Assembly: GCA_016844515.1 (NCBI GenBank)
Contig: JAERMP010000210.1
Coordinates: forward strand, 1 to 8,335
Direction of reading: 5' to 3'
Length of the DNA: 8,335 bases
From: Thermoleophilia bacterium
GTDB lineage: Bacteria > Actinomycetota > Thermoleophilia > Gaiellales > Gaiellaceae
Shown: piece by piece, positions 1 through 5,435 of the stretch
Layout of the letters: each line of letters starts with the position of its first letter
Position numbering within the stretch: the stretch's first letter is position 1
The notes under the pieces: model-generated
Told to the model about the DNA's origin: nothing
What the model saw: the letters and a program-made list of their open reading frames with translations, nothing else
Databases searched by the model: none
Position numbers and translations under genes: made by a program

Positions 1-1
1 A

Positions 2-283
2 ATCCCGTGGGAGGGAACGGTCCTCGACGTCGCGCTCGAGAAGAAGGTCGTCCAGAAAGCGGGCTCGTACTTCAGCTTCGACGACGTCCGGCTCGGGCAA
101 GGGCGACAGAACGCCACGGCGTTCCTGAGCGAGAACCCGGACCTCGTCCAGCAGATCCTCGTCCGGATCCAGTCCGAGGCTCCGGACGATCAGATCATCT
201 CCGCCCGTCTGCTCCCGTCGCAGCCGCACTCCGAGGAGGCGGTGGAGGTCGAGCTCGAGGAGGCCGTGCCCGTCGAGAGCTAA
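2..283 (+). CDS. recA: RecA recombinase, C-terminal part (5' end outside window)
   Basis: This is the last 93 residues of RecA, the ATP-dependent strand-exchange protein and SOS co-protease, in the frame starting at base 2. The visible part begins in the end of the core domain (IPWEGTVLDVALEKK) and continues into the C-terminal domain with the recognisable block KAGSYFSFDDVRLGQGRQNA, followed by TAFLSENPDL. E. coli RecA has the equivalent [20 protein letters not shown]. The tail is rich in Glu (EEAVEVELEEAVPVES), matching the acidic C-terminus that tempers RecA DNA binding in characterised homologues. ATPase motifs and the start lie upstream of the window. recX follows 23 bases after the TAA stop, a common recA-recX arrangement. 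The family call is secure; only the C-terminus can be judged. Confidence 0.95.
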   Translation: MPWEGTVLDVALEKKVVQKAGSYFSFDDVRLGQGRQNATAFLSENPDLVQQILVRIQSEAPDDQIISARLLPSQPHSEEAVEVELEEAVPVES

Positions 284-306
284 CGCCGTCTCGATCGGGA
301 GAGCAC

Positions 307-747
307 ATGGGAGTCGAGGCGATGACCGACGACGCGTACGAATGCGCGCTTCGCGCGCTTCACCATCGAGATCGGACCGAGTTCGAGATCGAAGAGCATC
401 TTCGCGCTCGCGGCTTCTCGGACGACGACCGCTCGCGGGCGGTCGAGACCCTTCGCCGCACCGGACTCGTCGACGACGAGCGCTTCGCGCACTCGCGGGC
501 GTCGTCGCTCGTAGAGCGCGGTGCCGGAAACGGCCTCATCCGCGCGCGTCTCGCGGGGGCAGGTGTCGCGCACGACCTCGTTGACGGCGCACTCGAGACC
601 GTCGAGGGAGAAGTAGCGCGCGCGCGCCGTATCGTCGGACGCCGCGGAGCCTCGCCGAAGACCGCCCGCTACCTCTACGGGAAGGGGTTCTCCGGCGACG
701 TGATCAGAGCCGTCATTGCGGAGGGTGACGGCGGCGAGTTAGGATGA
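307..747 (+). CDS. recX: Regulatory protein RecX
   Basis: RecX binds RecA filaments and modulates, usually inhibits, recombinase activity. The protein is 146 aa, within the usual size range. It is made of three-helix repeats: a first repeat with the FEIEEHLRARGF-type segment (about residues 25-36), then the family hallmark LVDDERFAHS (about 52-61) and a basic segment ending GLIRARLAGAGV, and a final repeat with KTARYLYGKGF. ATG 307 is chosen because GGGAG at 297-301 lies five bases upstream and the gene then starts just after recA. ATG 322 is an alternative. The same frame is open back to base 7, but that part overlaps recA and does not resemble RecX. It is probably cotranscribed with recA. 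The stop TGA overlaps an ATG (ATGA, 744-747) that opens a doubtful 44-codon ORF. Confidence 0.92.
   Translation: MGVEAMTDDAYECALRALHHRDRTEFEIEEHLRARGFSDDDRSRAVETLRRTGLVDDERFAHSRASSLVERGAGNGLIRARLAGAGVAHDLVDGALETVEGEVARARRIVGRRGASPKTARYLYGKGFSGDVIRAVIAEGDGGELG
716..745 (+). promoter_or_regulatory. Possible promoter for the rny transcript inside the recX 3' end
   Basis: TTGCGG (716-721) and TAGGAT (740-745) are separated by 18 bases, resembling a housekeeping-sigma promoter (TTG at -35, TAnnAT at -10). Transcription would start near 752 and give a leader of about 225 bases before rny. The match is partial (3/6 and 4/6), so this is only a candidate. The region just downstream (748-825) is visibly more A/T-rich than the genes on either side. 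Confidence 0.25.
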
Positions 748-878
748 GCAAGCTTCACCAGGCATTTTCCTGCTCGCACGCGATTCCTGAATCCATGAAC
801 TCGATTTCAAACCTCGATGACCAACCCCACCGGCCGGACATCGGCCGACAGCGGAGGACGCGCCACCACCTGAGGTAG
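744..878 (+). CDS. Doubtful 44-codon ORF overlapping the recX stop (ATGA)
   Basis: An ATG at 744 overlaps the recX TGA in an ATGA and opens a 44-residue frame ending at TAG 876-878. It begins MSKLHQAFSCSHAIPE and becomes Arg/His-rich at the end (RQRRTRHHLR). I recognise no family. There is no well-spaced Shine-Dalgarno, since AGG abuts the ATG. The third-position G/C bias of neighbouring genes is weak in its first half, and its second half overlaps the predicted leader stem-loops. It is most likely chance or leader sequence, and is listed because the overlap would allow translational coupling. Confidence 0.12.
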   Translation: MSKLHQAFSCSHAIPESMNSISNLDDQPHRPDIGRQRRTRHHLR

Positions 879-933
879 CGGTCGTGGGCAGACTCCGGTC
901 GCGGCCGAGCAGGCCGACTGCCGGGTGTGAGCA

Positions 934-950
934 CCGCGGCGTAGCCGCGG
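934..950 (+). terminator. Strong GC stem-loop, terminator-like but with no T tract
   Basis: A perfect 7-bp inverted repeat, CCGCGGC and GCCGCGG, is separated by GTA. The bases that follow are ACAACGG, so there is no U-run as in a classical intrinsic terminator. It sits 27 bases before the rny ATG. It may be an RNA structural element, an attenuator-like element, or a transcript-protecting stem. Confidence 0.25.
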
Positions 951-960
951 ACAACGGAAT

Positions 961-972
961 CCTCCCCGGAGG
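961..972 (+). promoter_or_regulatory. rny ribosome binding site within a small self-complementary hairpin
   Basis: GGAGG (968-972) is an ideal Shine-Dalgarno five bases before ATG 978. It is preceded directly by CCTCC (961-965), its exact complement. The pair can form a 4-bp stem with a CCCG loop, hiding the ribosome binding site. The site itself fixes the rny start with high confidence. The hairpin as a translational switch is an inference. Confidence 0.55.
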
Positions 973-977
973 CCTTC

Positions 978-2510
978 ATGCTCTCGGCTGTTGCGGCGCT
1001 CATCGGAATCCTCGTCGGAGCTCTCGCGGCCTCGGTGGTCCTTCTTGCCCGCTCGAGCTCGCGTGTCCGCACGACGGAAGCTGAGCGGAATCGTCTCCTC
1101 GCCGAAGCCGGACGTGAGGCGGACGCGATCCGCCGCGAGGCGCAGGTCGACGCGCGCGAGCAGGCGGTCCAGCTCCGCAGTGAGATCGAGGCGGAGGTCC
1201 AGGATCGGCGGGTTCAGCTCGCGAAGATCGAGGAGCGCATCCTCCAGAAGGAGCTCGCGGCTGACGCGGGACTGACCGAGGTCGAGCGCAAGGAGCAGGG
1301 CCTCGGCGACCGGGAGGTGCATGTCAAGGCCCTTCAGGAGGAGCTCCGCGAAGCGCAGAAGGAAGCGCTCGGAGCGCTCGAGCGCATCTCGGGCCTCACC
1401 GTCCACGACGCCCGCCAGCAGCTGCTCGAGCGCTCGAAGGATCTCATTCGGCACGAGCTCGCTCGAGACGTTCGGCAGATGGAGGAAGAAGCGCGTGCCG
1501 ACTCGAGACGCCGCGCACGAGCACTCATCGCGGACTCTCTCCAGCGCGTCGCAGCGAGCCATACGGCGGAGGCCACCGTCTCGGTCGTCGAGCTCGCCTC
1601 GGACGACCTCAAAGGCCGCATCATCGGCCGTGAAGGACGCAACATCCGCGCTCTCGAACACCTGACCGGAGTCGACTTCATCATCGACGACACGCCGCAT
1701 GCTGTCGTCCTCTCGTCGTTCGACCCGCTTCGCCGCGAGATCGCGCGGGTCACCCTCGAAAAGTTGATCGAGGACGGTCGAATCCACCCGGCTCGAATCG
1801 AGGAGATGTACTACCAGTCGAAAGCGGAACTCGACGAGCACATCCTGCAGGCCGGGGAGCAAGCGGTGTTCGAGGCCAACTGCGGTGAGTTCCAAGAGGA
1901 GCTCGTTCGAGTTCTCGGCCGGCTTCGCTATCGCACGAGCTACGGTCAGAACGTCCTGAAGCACACGCTCGAGGTGGTCCATCTCGGCGGGATCATGGCC
2001 GCCGAGCTCAAGGCAGGGGTCAAGACGACCAAGCGGGCCGCGCTGCTGCACGACATCGGAAAGGCCATGAGCCACGAGGTAGAGGGATCCCACGCGGCGA
2101 TCTCCGCTCAACTCGCGCGGCGGCATGGCGAGTCGGAGGGCGTTGTTCATGCGATCGAGGCACATCACTCCGAGGTTCAGCCGCAGACCGTCGAGGCGGT
2201 GCTCCTGATCGCAGCCGACGCGGTGTCTGCCTCGAGACCGGGCGCGCGGGGCGAAAGCCTCGAGAACTACATCCGTCGACTCGAAGCGCTCGAGAAGATC
2301 GCGACGGCCAAGTCTGGAGTCGCCAAGGCGTACGCGCTGCAGGCAGGACGCGAGATTCGCGTGATCGTCGAGCCGAGCGAGATCGACGACGACGCTGCCG
2401 TGCTGCTTTCGCACGAGATCGCACGCGAGATCGAGGATCAACTCGAGTATCCGGGCCAGGTCAAGGTCATCGTGATCCGCGAGAGTCGCGCCATCGAGGT
2501 GGCGAAGTAG
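978..2510 (+). CDS. rny: Ribonuclease Y (membrane-anchored KH/HD endoribonuclease)
   Basis: RNase Y is a membrane-tethered endoribonuclease that starts mRNA decay and matures some transcripts. The protein is 510 aa, close to the usual 520. The order is typical. An N-terminal membrane helix covers about residues 1-25 (MLSAVAALIGILVGALAASV). A long charged coiled coil, rich in Glu, Arg and Lys, covers about 30-190. A KH RNA-binding domain carries the GxxG loop GREG at 217-220 (KGRIIGREGRNIRALE). An HD phosphohydrolase domain has HDIGK at 358-362 and HH at 396-397. The C-terminal segment QVKVIVIRESRAIEVAK is also family-typical. ATG 978 has GGAGG five bases upstream. The gene stands 230 bases after recX behind a structured-looking leader. 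RNase Y occurs in Firmicutes and some deep actinobacterial lineages, which helps placement. No missing key residue was seen. Confidence 0.97.
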   Translation: MLSAVAALIGILVGALAASVVLLARSSSRVRTTEAERNRLLAEAGREADAIRREAQVDAREQAVQLRSEIEAEVQDRRVQLAKIEERILQKELAADAGLTEVERKEQGLGDREVHVKALQEELREAQKEALGALERISGLTVHDARQQLLERSKDLIRHELARDVRQMEEEARADSRRRARALIADSLQRVAASHTAEATVSVVELASDDLKGRIIGREGRNIRALEHLTGVDFIIDDTPHAVVLSSFDPLRREIARVTLEKLIEDGRIHPARIEEMYYQSKAELDEHILQAGEQAVFEANCGEFQEELVRVLGRLRYRTSYGQNVLKHTLEVVHLGGIMAAELKAGVKTTKRAALLHDIGKAMSHEVEGSHAAISAQLARRHGESEGVVHAIEAHHSEVQPQTVEAVLLIAADAVSASRPGARGESLENYIRRLEALEKIATAKSGVAKAYALQAGREIRVIVEPSEIDDDAAVLLSHEIAREIEDQLEYPGQVKVIVIRESRAIEVAK

Positions 2511-2551
2511 GCCGCTATCTGCTGCCCGAGACCGTCGAGACGAACCGCCTC

Positions 2552-3031
2552 GTGCTCCGGATGTGGCGGCCAGAGGACGTGGAGCGGCTGAACGAGATCT
2601 ACGTACAGCCCGAGTACCTCGAGCACATGCCACCTGCGAGCGCTGCCGCGCACATCGCGGACTACCAGCGCCTCTGGGCGAAGGACGGGTTCTCGAAATG
2701 GGCGGCCTGCGAACGGGGAACGGGTTATCTGGTGGGCCGTATCGGGCTCCTCCGGCATGACGACTGGCCACTGGCTCGGGAGCCGGTCGAGGTGGGCTGG
2801 GTGCTCGATCGCGCCTACTGGGGCCGCGGCCTGGCGACCGAGGGCGGTCGTGCGGCCGTCGACGCCTGGCGCACGTATCTTGCGGACGAGACGTTGTACA
2901 GCTTCACCGTTCCGGAGAACGCCCGCTCACGCGCGGTCATGGTGCGGCTCGACATGACCTTCGGTGGAACCGCACTCTGGCACGGCCGCGAGCACGCGTG
3001 GTACTCGCTTGCTCGCCAGGCAGGGTCGTAG
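2552..3031 (+). CDS. GNAT-family N-acetyltransferase (RimJ/RimL-like)
   Basis: This protein is predicted to transfer an acetyl group from acetyl-CoA to an amine; the substrate is unknown. From GTG 2552 it is 159 aa. The acetyl-CoA pyrophosphate loop (motif A) is VGWVLDRAYWGRGLATEG, with RxxxGRGLA at residues 88-95. Motif B (SFTVPENARSRAVMVRL) has the N123/S126 pair seen in RimL-type enzymes. The first residues LRMWRPEDVERL match the usual TxRLxLRxWxxxD opening. The in-frame codons 2522-2551 read LPETVETNRL, so the native protein probably starts upstream. However, no ATG, GTG or TTG lies in frame there, only CTG at 2519 and 2522, and no good Shine-Dalgarno is visible. The start is therefore unsettled. 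It begins within about 40 bases of the rny stop, suggesting cotranscription. Confidence 0.85.
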   Translation: MLRMWRPEDVERLNEIYVQPEYLEHMPPASAAAHIADYQRLWAKDGFSKWAACERGTGYLVGRIGLLRHDDWPLAREPVEVGWVLDRAYWGRGLATEGGRAAVDAWRTYLADETLYSFTVPENARSRAVMVRLDMTFGGTALWHGREHAWYSLARQAGS

Positions 3032-3039
3032 TGAAGACC

Positions 3040-3087
3040 GCCGAGCCGGACCGCCGCGAGCTTCCGGCGAGTGCGACGAAGCTCGGC
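3040..3087 (+). terminator. Nested inverted repeats between the GNAT gene and miaB
   Basis: GCCGAGC (3040-3046) pairs with GCTCGGC (3081-3087). Inside it, CCGGA (3046-3050) can pair with TCCGG (3063-3067). No T-run follows. It may end or attenuate the upstream transcript before a new start at miaB. Evidence is limited to base complementarity in GC-rich DNA. Confidence 0.2.
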
Positions 3088-3099
3088 GAAGCACAGGGC

Positions 3100-3105
3100 T
3101 AGACT
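3100..3105 (+). promoter_or_regulatory. Possible -10 element for a near-leaderless miaB transcript
   Basis: TAGACT fits the TAnnnT -10 pattern common in actinobacteria and ends ten bases before the miaB ATG (3115). Initiation here would give a 5' UTR of about 0-4 bases. This fits the lack of a clear Shine-Dalgarno (only GGA at 3106-3108). No convincing -35 box was found. Confidence 0.25.
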
Positions 3106-3114
3106 GGATCGCCA

Positions 3115-4439
3115 ATGCGCCGATACCACGTCACGACGTTCGGCTGCCAGATGAACGCTCACGACTCCGAGCGCATCAAGGGCATGCTCGAATCTCTCGG
3201 TCTCGGCGAGGCCGTATCGCCCGACGAGGCCGATGTCGTCGTGTTCAACACGTGCACAATTCGCGAGAAGCCAGACACGCGCCTCGCGGCGTATCTGGGA
3301 AACGCAGCGGCCCGGAAGCGCGAGCGACCCGATCTCGTGATCGCCGTTGGCGGGTGCTATGCGGAGGCTCAACGCGAGCGCATCTTCGAGCAGTATCCGT
3401 TCGTCGACGTCGCCTTTGGACCCGGGTCGATCCCACATCTCGCCGACTGGGTCGGCGCCGGAGGCCTTGGGGTCTCGCCCGGTCGCTTCGGGACACACGA
3501 GCACTTCGCAGCCGACCTCCCACAGCGTCGCGAGCGATCGTTCCAGGCCTGGGTTCAAGTGTCGATGGGCTGTAACTCCAAGTGCGCCTACTGCATCGTC
3601 CCGGCTGTCCGCGGCCGCGAGCAGAGTCGCCGGCCCGGCGAGATCGTCGCTGAAGTGAGCGCGCTTGCGCGTAACGGTGTGCGTGAGATCACGCTCCTGG
3701 GCCAGAACGTCAACTCATGGGGACGTGATCTCGCCCCCGATCTCCACATACGGAGTTCGGCGAGCTCCTGCGCGCGTGCGATGCGGTCGGAGGGATCGAT
3801 CGGATCCGCTTCACGAGCCCTCATCCGAAGGACTTCCGCGAGCCCGTCATCGCCGCAATCGCCGAGTGTGCGAGCGTTTGTGAGCACGTACATCTACCGC
3901 TGCAGTCGGGCTCGTCGCGGATCCTCAAACGAATGCGTCGAACATACGACCGCGATCGATACCTGCGCCTGGTGGCGATCCTCCGCGAAGCCGTGCCGGA
4001 TCTTGCGCTCGGGACCGACGTCATCGTCGGGTTTCCGGGCGAGACCGAGGACGACTTCGCAGAGACCCTGGCGGTCGTCGAGACAGTGCGGTTCGACAGC
4101 GCCTTCACCTTCATCTTCTCGCCGCGCGCGGGCACCGAAGCCGCAGGCATGCCGGACCAGGTGCCCGACGAGGTCAAGCACGAACGCCTCGAGCGGCTCG
4201 TCGAGGCGACACAGCGCATTGCCGCGGAGCGCAACGCCGAACGGATCGGCGGCGTCGAGGAGGTTCTCGTCGAAGGTTCGAGCCGAACCGACCCGACGTT
4301 GCTGCGGGGCCGAACGCGGCGAAACACGATGGTCAACTTCGCGGGCTCGGCGCCGGCGGGCAGCTTCGTCATGGTCGCAATCGATGAGTCGACCTCGGCA
4401 ACACTCCGCGGACGCGAGGTTTCGCTTGCGGCCGCCTAG
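3115..4439 (+). CDS. miaB: tRNA-2-methylthio-N6-dimethylallyladenosine synthase MiaB, reading frame broken
   Basis: MiaB is a radical-SAM methylthiotransferase that adds a methylthio group at C2 of i6A37 in tRNAs reading UNN codons. The N-terminal half lies in the ATG 3115 frame. It has the UPF0004 cluster cysteines C11 (FGCQMN), C47 (FNTCTIRE) and C81 (GGCYAE), the radical-SAM CNSKCAYC (C153, C157, C160) and LLGQNVNSWGRDL at about 194-206. The rest lies one frame back: TEFGELLRACDAVGG from 3750, IRFTSPHPKDF, CEHVHLPLQSGSSR, GTDVIVGFPGE, YAF-like FTFIFSPRAGT and a C-terminal TRAM domain, ending at TAG 4437-4439. The switch must lie after an in-frame TGA at 3726-3728 and before about 3755; a C5 run (3734-3738) is there. 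One added base restores about 441 aa, a normal length. The original frame stays open to 4551 but encodes non-MiaB sequence after about residue 210. Likely causes are a sequencing or assembly indel or a recent mutation. Confidence 0.9.
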
Positions 4440-4488
4440 CCGCCGGCTCCCCGCGATCTTCCACACTTTCGGCACACCTGTCACACAC

Positions 4489-4551
4489 ATGCAACGCCTC
4501 CGGCGATACGCTGAAAGCGGGTGGTGGGCTGGGGCGCCCCGTGGGACATGA
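4489..4551 (+). CDS. Possible Trp-Trp leader peptide overlapping the miaA start
   Basis: An ATG at 4489 opens a 20-codon frame (begins MQRLRRYAESGWW) with two adjacent TGG Trp codons. Its TGA at 4549-4551 overlaps the miaA ATG at 4548-4550 as ATGA. Such an overlap would couple its translation to miaA. There is no evident Shine-Dalgarno in front of it, and it lies in the frame that is spuriously open through miaB. It may be chance, and is included because of its position and the tandem Trp codons. Confidence 0.15.
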   Translation: MQRLRRYAESGWWAGAPRGT

Positions 4552-5435
4552 CCTCATCGCTGCTTGAGGTGATCGCGGTCTTCGGCCCGACGGCGTCCGG
4601 GAAGACTGCGGTATCGGAAATCGTGGCCATCAAACTCGGCACGGAGGTCGTGTCGGCCGACGCGATGCAGGTGTACAGCGGGCTGCCGATTCTCACGAAC
4701 CAGCCTGAGTCGCCGACGCGCCTCGTCGCGATCCGGAGTCTGTCGCACGAGTTCTCGGTCGGCGAGTACGCCAAGCTCGCTCACGAGGAGGTCGACGAGC
4801 TCGTTCGAACAAATGGCGTCGCCGTCGTCTCCGGTGGAACGGGCCTGTACCTCCGCGCCGCTCTCGTCGACCTCGAGCTACCGCCCGCCGTCGAGACCGG
4901 CGCACGCGCACGCTGGGAGGCGCTCTACGACGGAGATCCGAACGCCGCGCACATGCGACTGCAAGACCTCGATCCGGCCGCCGCGGCAATCGTGCATCGC
5001 AATGATCGCCGGCGGGTTGTCCGTGCGCTCGAGCTTGCAGAGGGAGGCGGCTCGCTCGTGCCGGCCCACGACCGTCTCTGGTCGACGGAGACGCGCCGGC
5101 CGACGTTGGTCGTGGGGCTCGAGGTACCGCCAGACCGGCTCGCGAAGCGAATCCGTACGCGGACCGAGGCGATGTTTGCACGAGGCGTGATCGGCGAGGT
5201 ACGTCAAGCGCTCGTCGGTGAGATCTCGAAGACCGCCGAGAAGGCGCTCGGCCTGCGCGAGCTCACTGAGCTCCCGCCCGAGCTCGCTCGGGAGCAGCTC
5301 ATCGCTCGAACACAGCGCTACGCGGCGTACCAGCGAAAGTGGATGCGGCGGATCGGCTCGATAGTCATGATCGAGGGTGACCGTCCTGTAGAGGAGGTAG
5401 CGGATGAGATCCTCGGTCTGGTCCGCGCTCGGTAA
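4548..5435 (+). CDS. miaA: tRNA dimethylallyltransferase MiaA
   Basis: MiaA transfers a dimethylallyl group to N6 of A37 in tRNAs that read UNN codons, making the substrate for MiaB just upstream. The protein is 295 aa, a usual length. The P-loop GPTASGKT is at residues 13-20. The DSxQ-like SADAMQVYSGL is at about 37-47. GGTGLYLRA is at 96-104, and RNDRRRVVRALEL is at 151-163. The C-terminal TQRYAAYQRKWMRR (255-268) is the expected tRNA-binding segment. ATG 4548 gives the usual short N-terminus. An in-frame GTG at 4521 would add nine residues (MVGWGAPWD) that are not family-like, although a TACGCT -10-like hexamer (4507-4512) lies nine bases before it. The ribosome binding site for 4548 is poor (GGGA too close). 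It overlaps dapF by 32 bases at its end. No key residue appears missing. Confidence 0.95.
   Translation: MTSSLLEVIAVFGPTASGKTAVSEIVAIKLGTEVVSADAMQVYSGLPILTNQPESPTRLVAIRSLSHEFSVGEYAKLAHEEVDELVRTNGVAVVSGGTGLYLRAALVDLELPPAVETGARARWEALYDGDPNAAHMRLQDLDPAAAAIVHRNDRRRVVRALELAEGGGSLVPAHDRLWSTETRRPTLVVGLEVPPDRLAKRIRTRTEAMFARGVIGEVRQALVGEISKTAEKALGLRELTELPPELAREQLIARTQRYAAYQRKWMRRIGSIVMIEGDRPVEEVADEILGLVRAR

Larger units (their letters stand above)
748..977 (+). promoter_or_regulatory. Leader region of rny with predicted compact stem-loops
   Basis: These 230 bases lie between recX and rny and hold no convincing gene. Reading by eye, 826-888 can fold as a three-way junction. P1 pairs CCCAC 826-830 with GTGGG 884-888. 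P2 is CGGCCG 831-836 with 842-847 around a 5-base loop. P3 pairs 857-867 with 874-883, with one bulged G at 860, one C-A mismatch and a 6-base loop. P2 and P3 abut P1 with no unpaired bases at two of the three joints. A further stem follows at 895-924 (CCGG/CCGG and GGCC/GGCC). After it comes a perfect 7-bp stem CCGCGGC (934-940) and GCCGCGG (944-950), then a small hairpin over the ribosome binding site. It could be a regulatory leader or a processing target. High GC makes chance folds likely, so this stays unproven. Confidence 0.35.

Noticed and set aside
7..747. 246-codon start for RecX
   Set aside because: The first 100 codons overlap recA in another frame and are Arg/Gly-rich noise. ATG 307 has a good Shine-Dalgarno and the usual RecX length.
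807..2771. 654-codon open frame on the minus strand opposite rny
   Set aside because: It mirrors the coding strand of rny, a certain gene, and its Leu/Arg/Asp-rich product has no family motif. Long antisense frames are expected where GAG and CTC codons dominate.
3733..3741. Programmed -1 frameshift in miaB at GCC CCC GAT
   Set aside because: The bases do not make a good X XXY YYZ slippery heptamer, since only the CCC codon can re-pair. No programmed shift is known for MiaB, so a single-base indel is simpler.
4531..4540. Palindrome GGGGCGCCCC before miaA
   Set aside because: A single 10-base GC palindrome is not remarkable in this DNA. It has no loop or T-run for a terminator and no second copy to suggest an operator.
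4521..4547. GTG 4521 as the miaA start
   Set aside because: It adds nine residues unlike the family. ATG 4548 gives a normal distance to the P-loop. It remains possible if the transcript is leaderless.
3115..4551. 478-codon continuous frame taken as full MiaB
   Set aside because: After about residue 210 its sequence is Ser/Arg-rich and not MiaB; true MiaB homology continues in the next frame to 4439.
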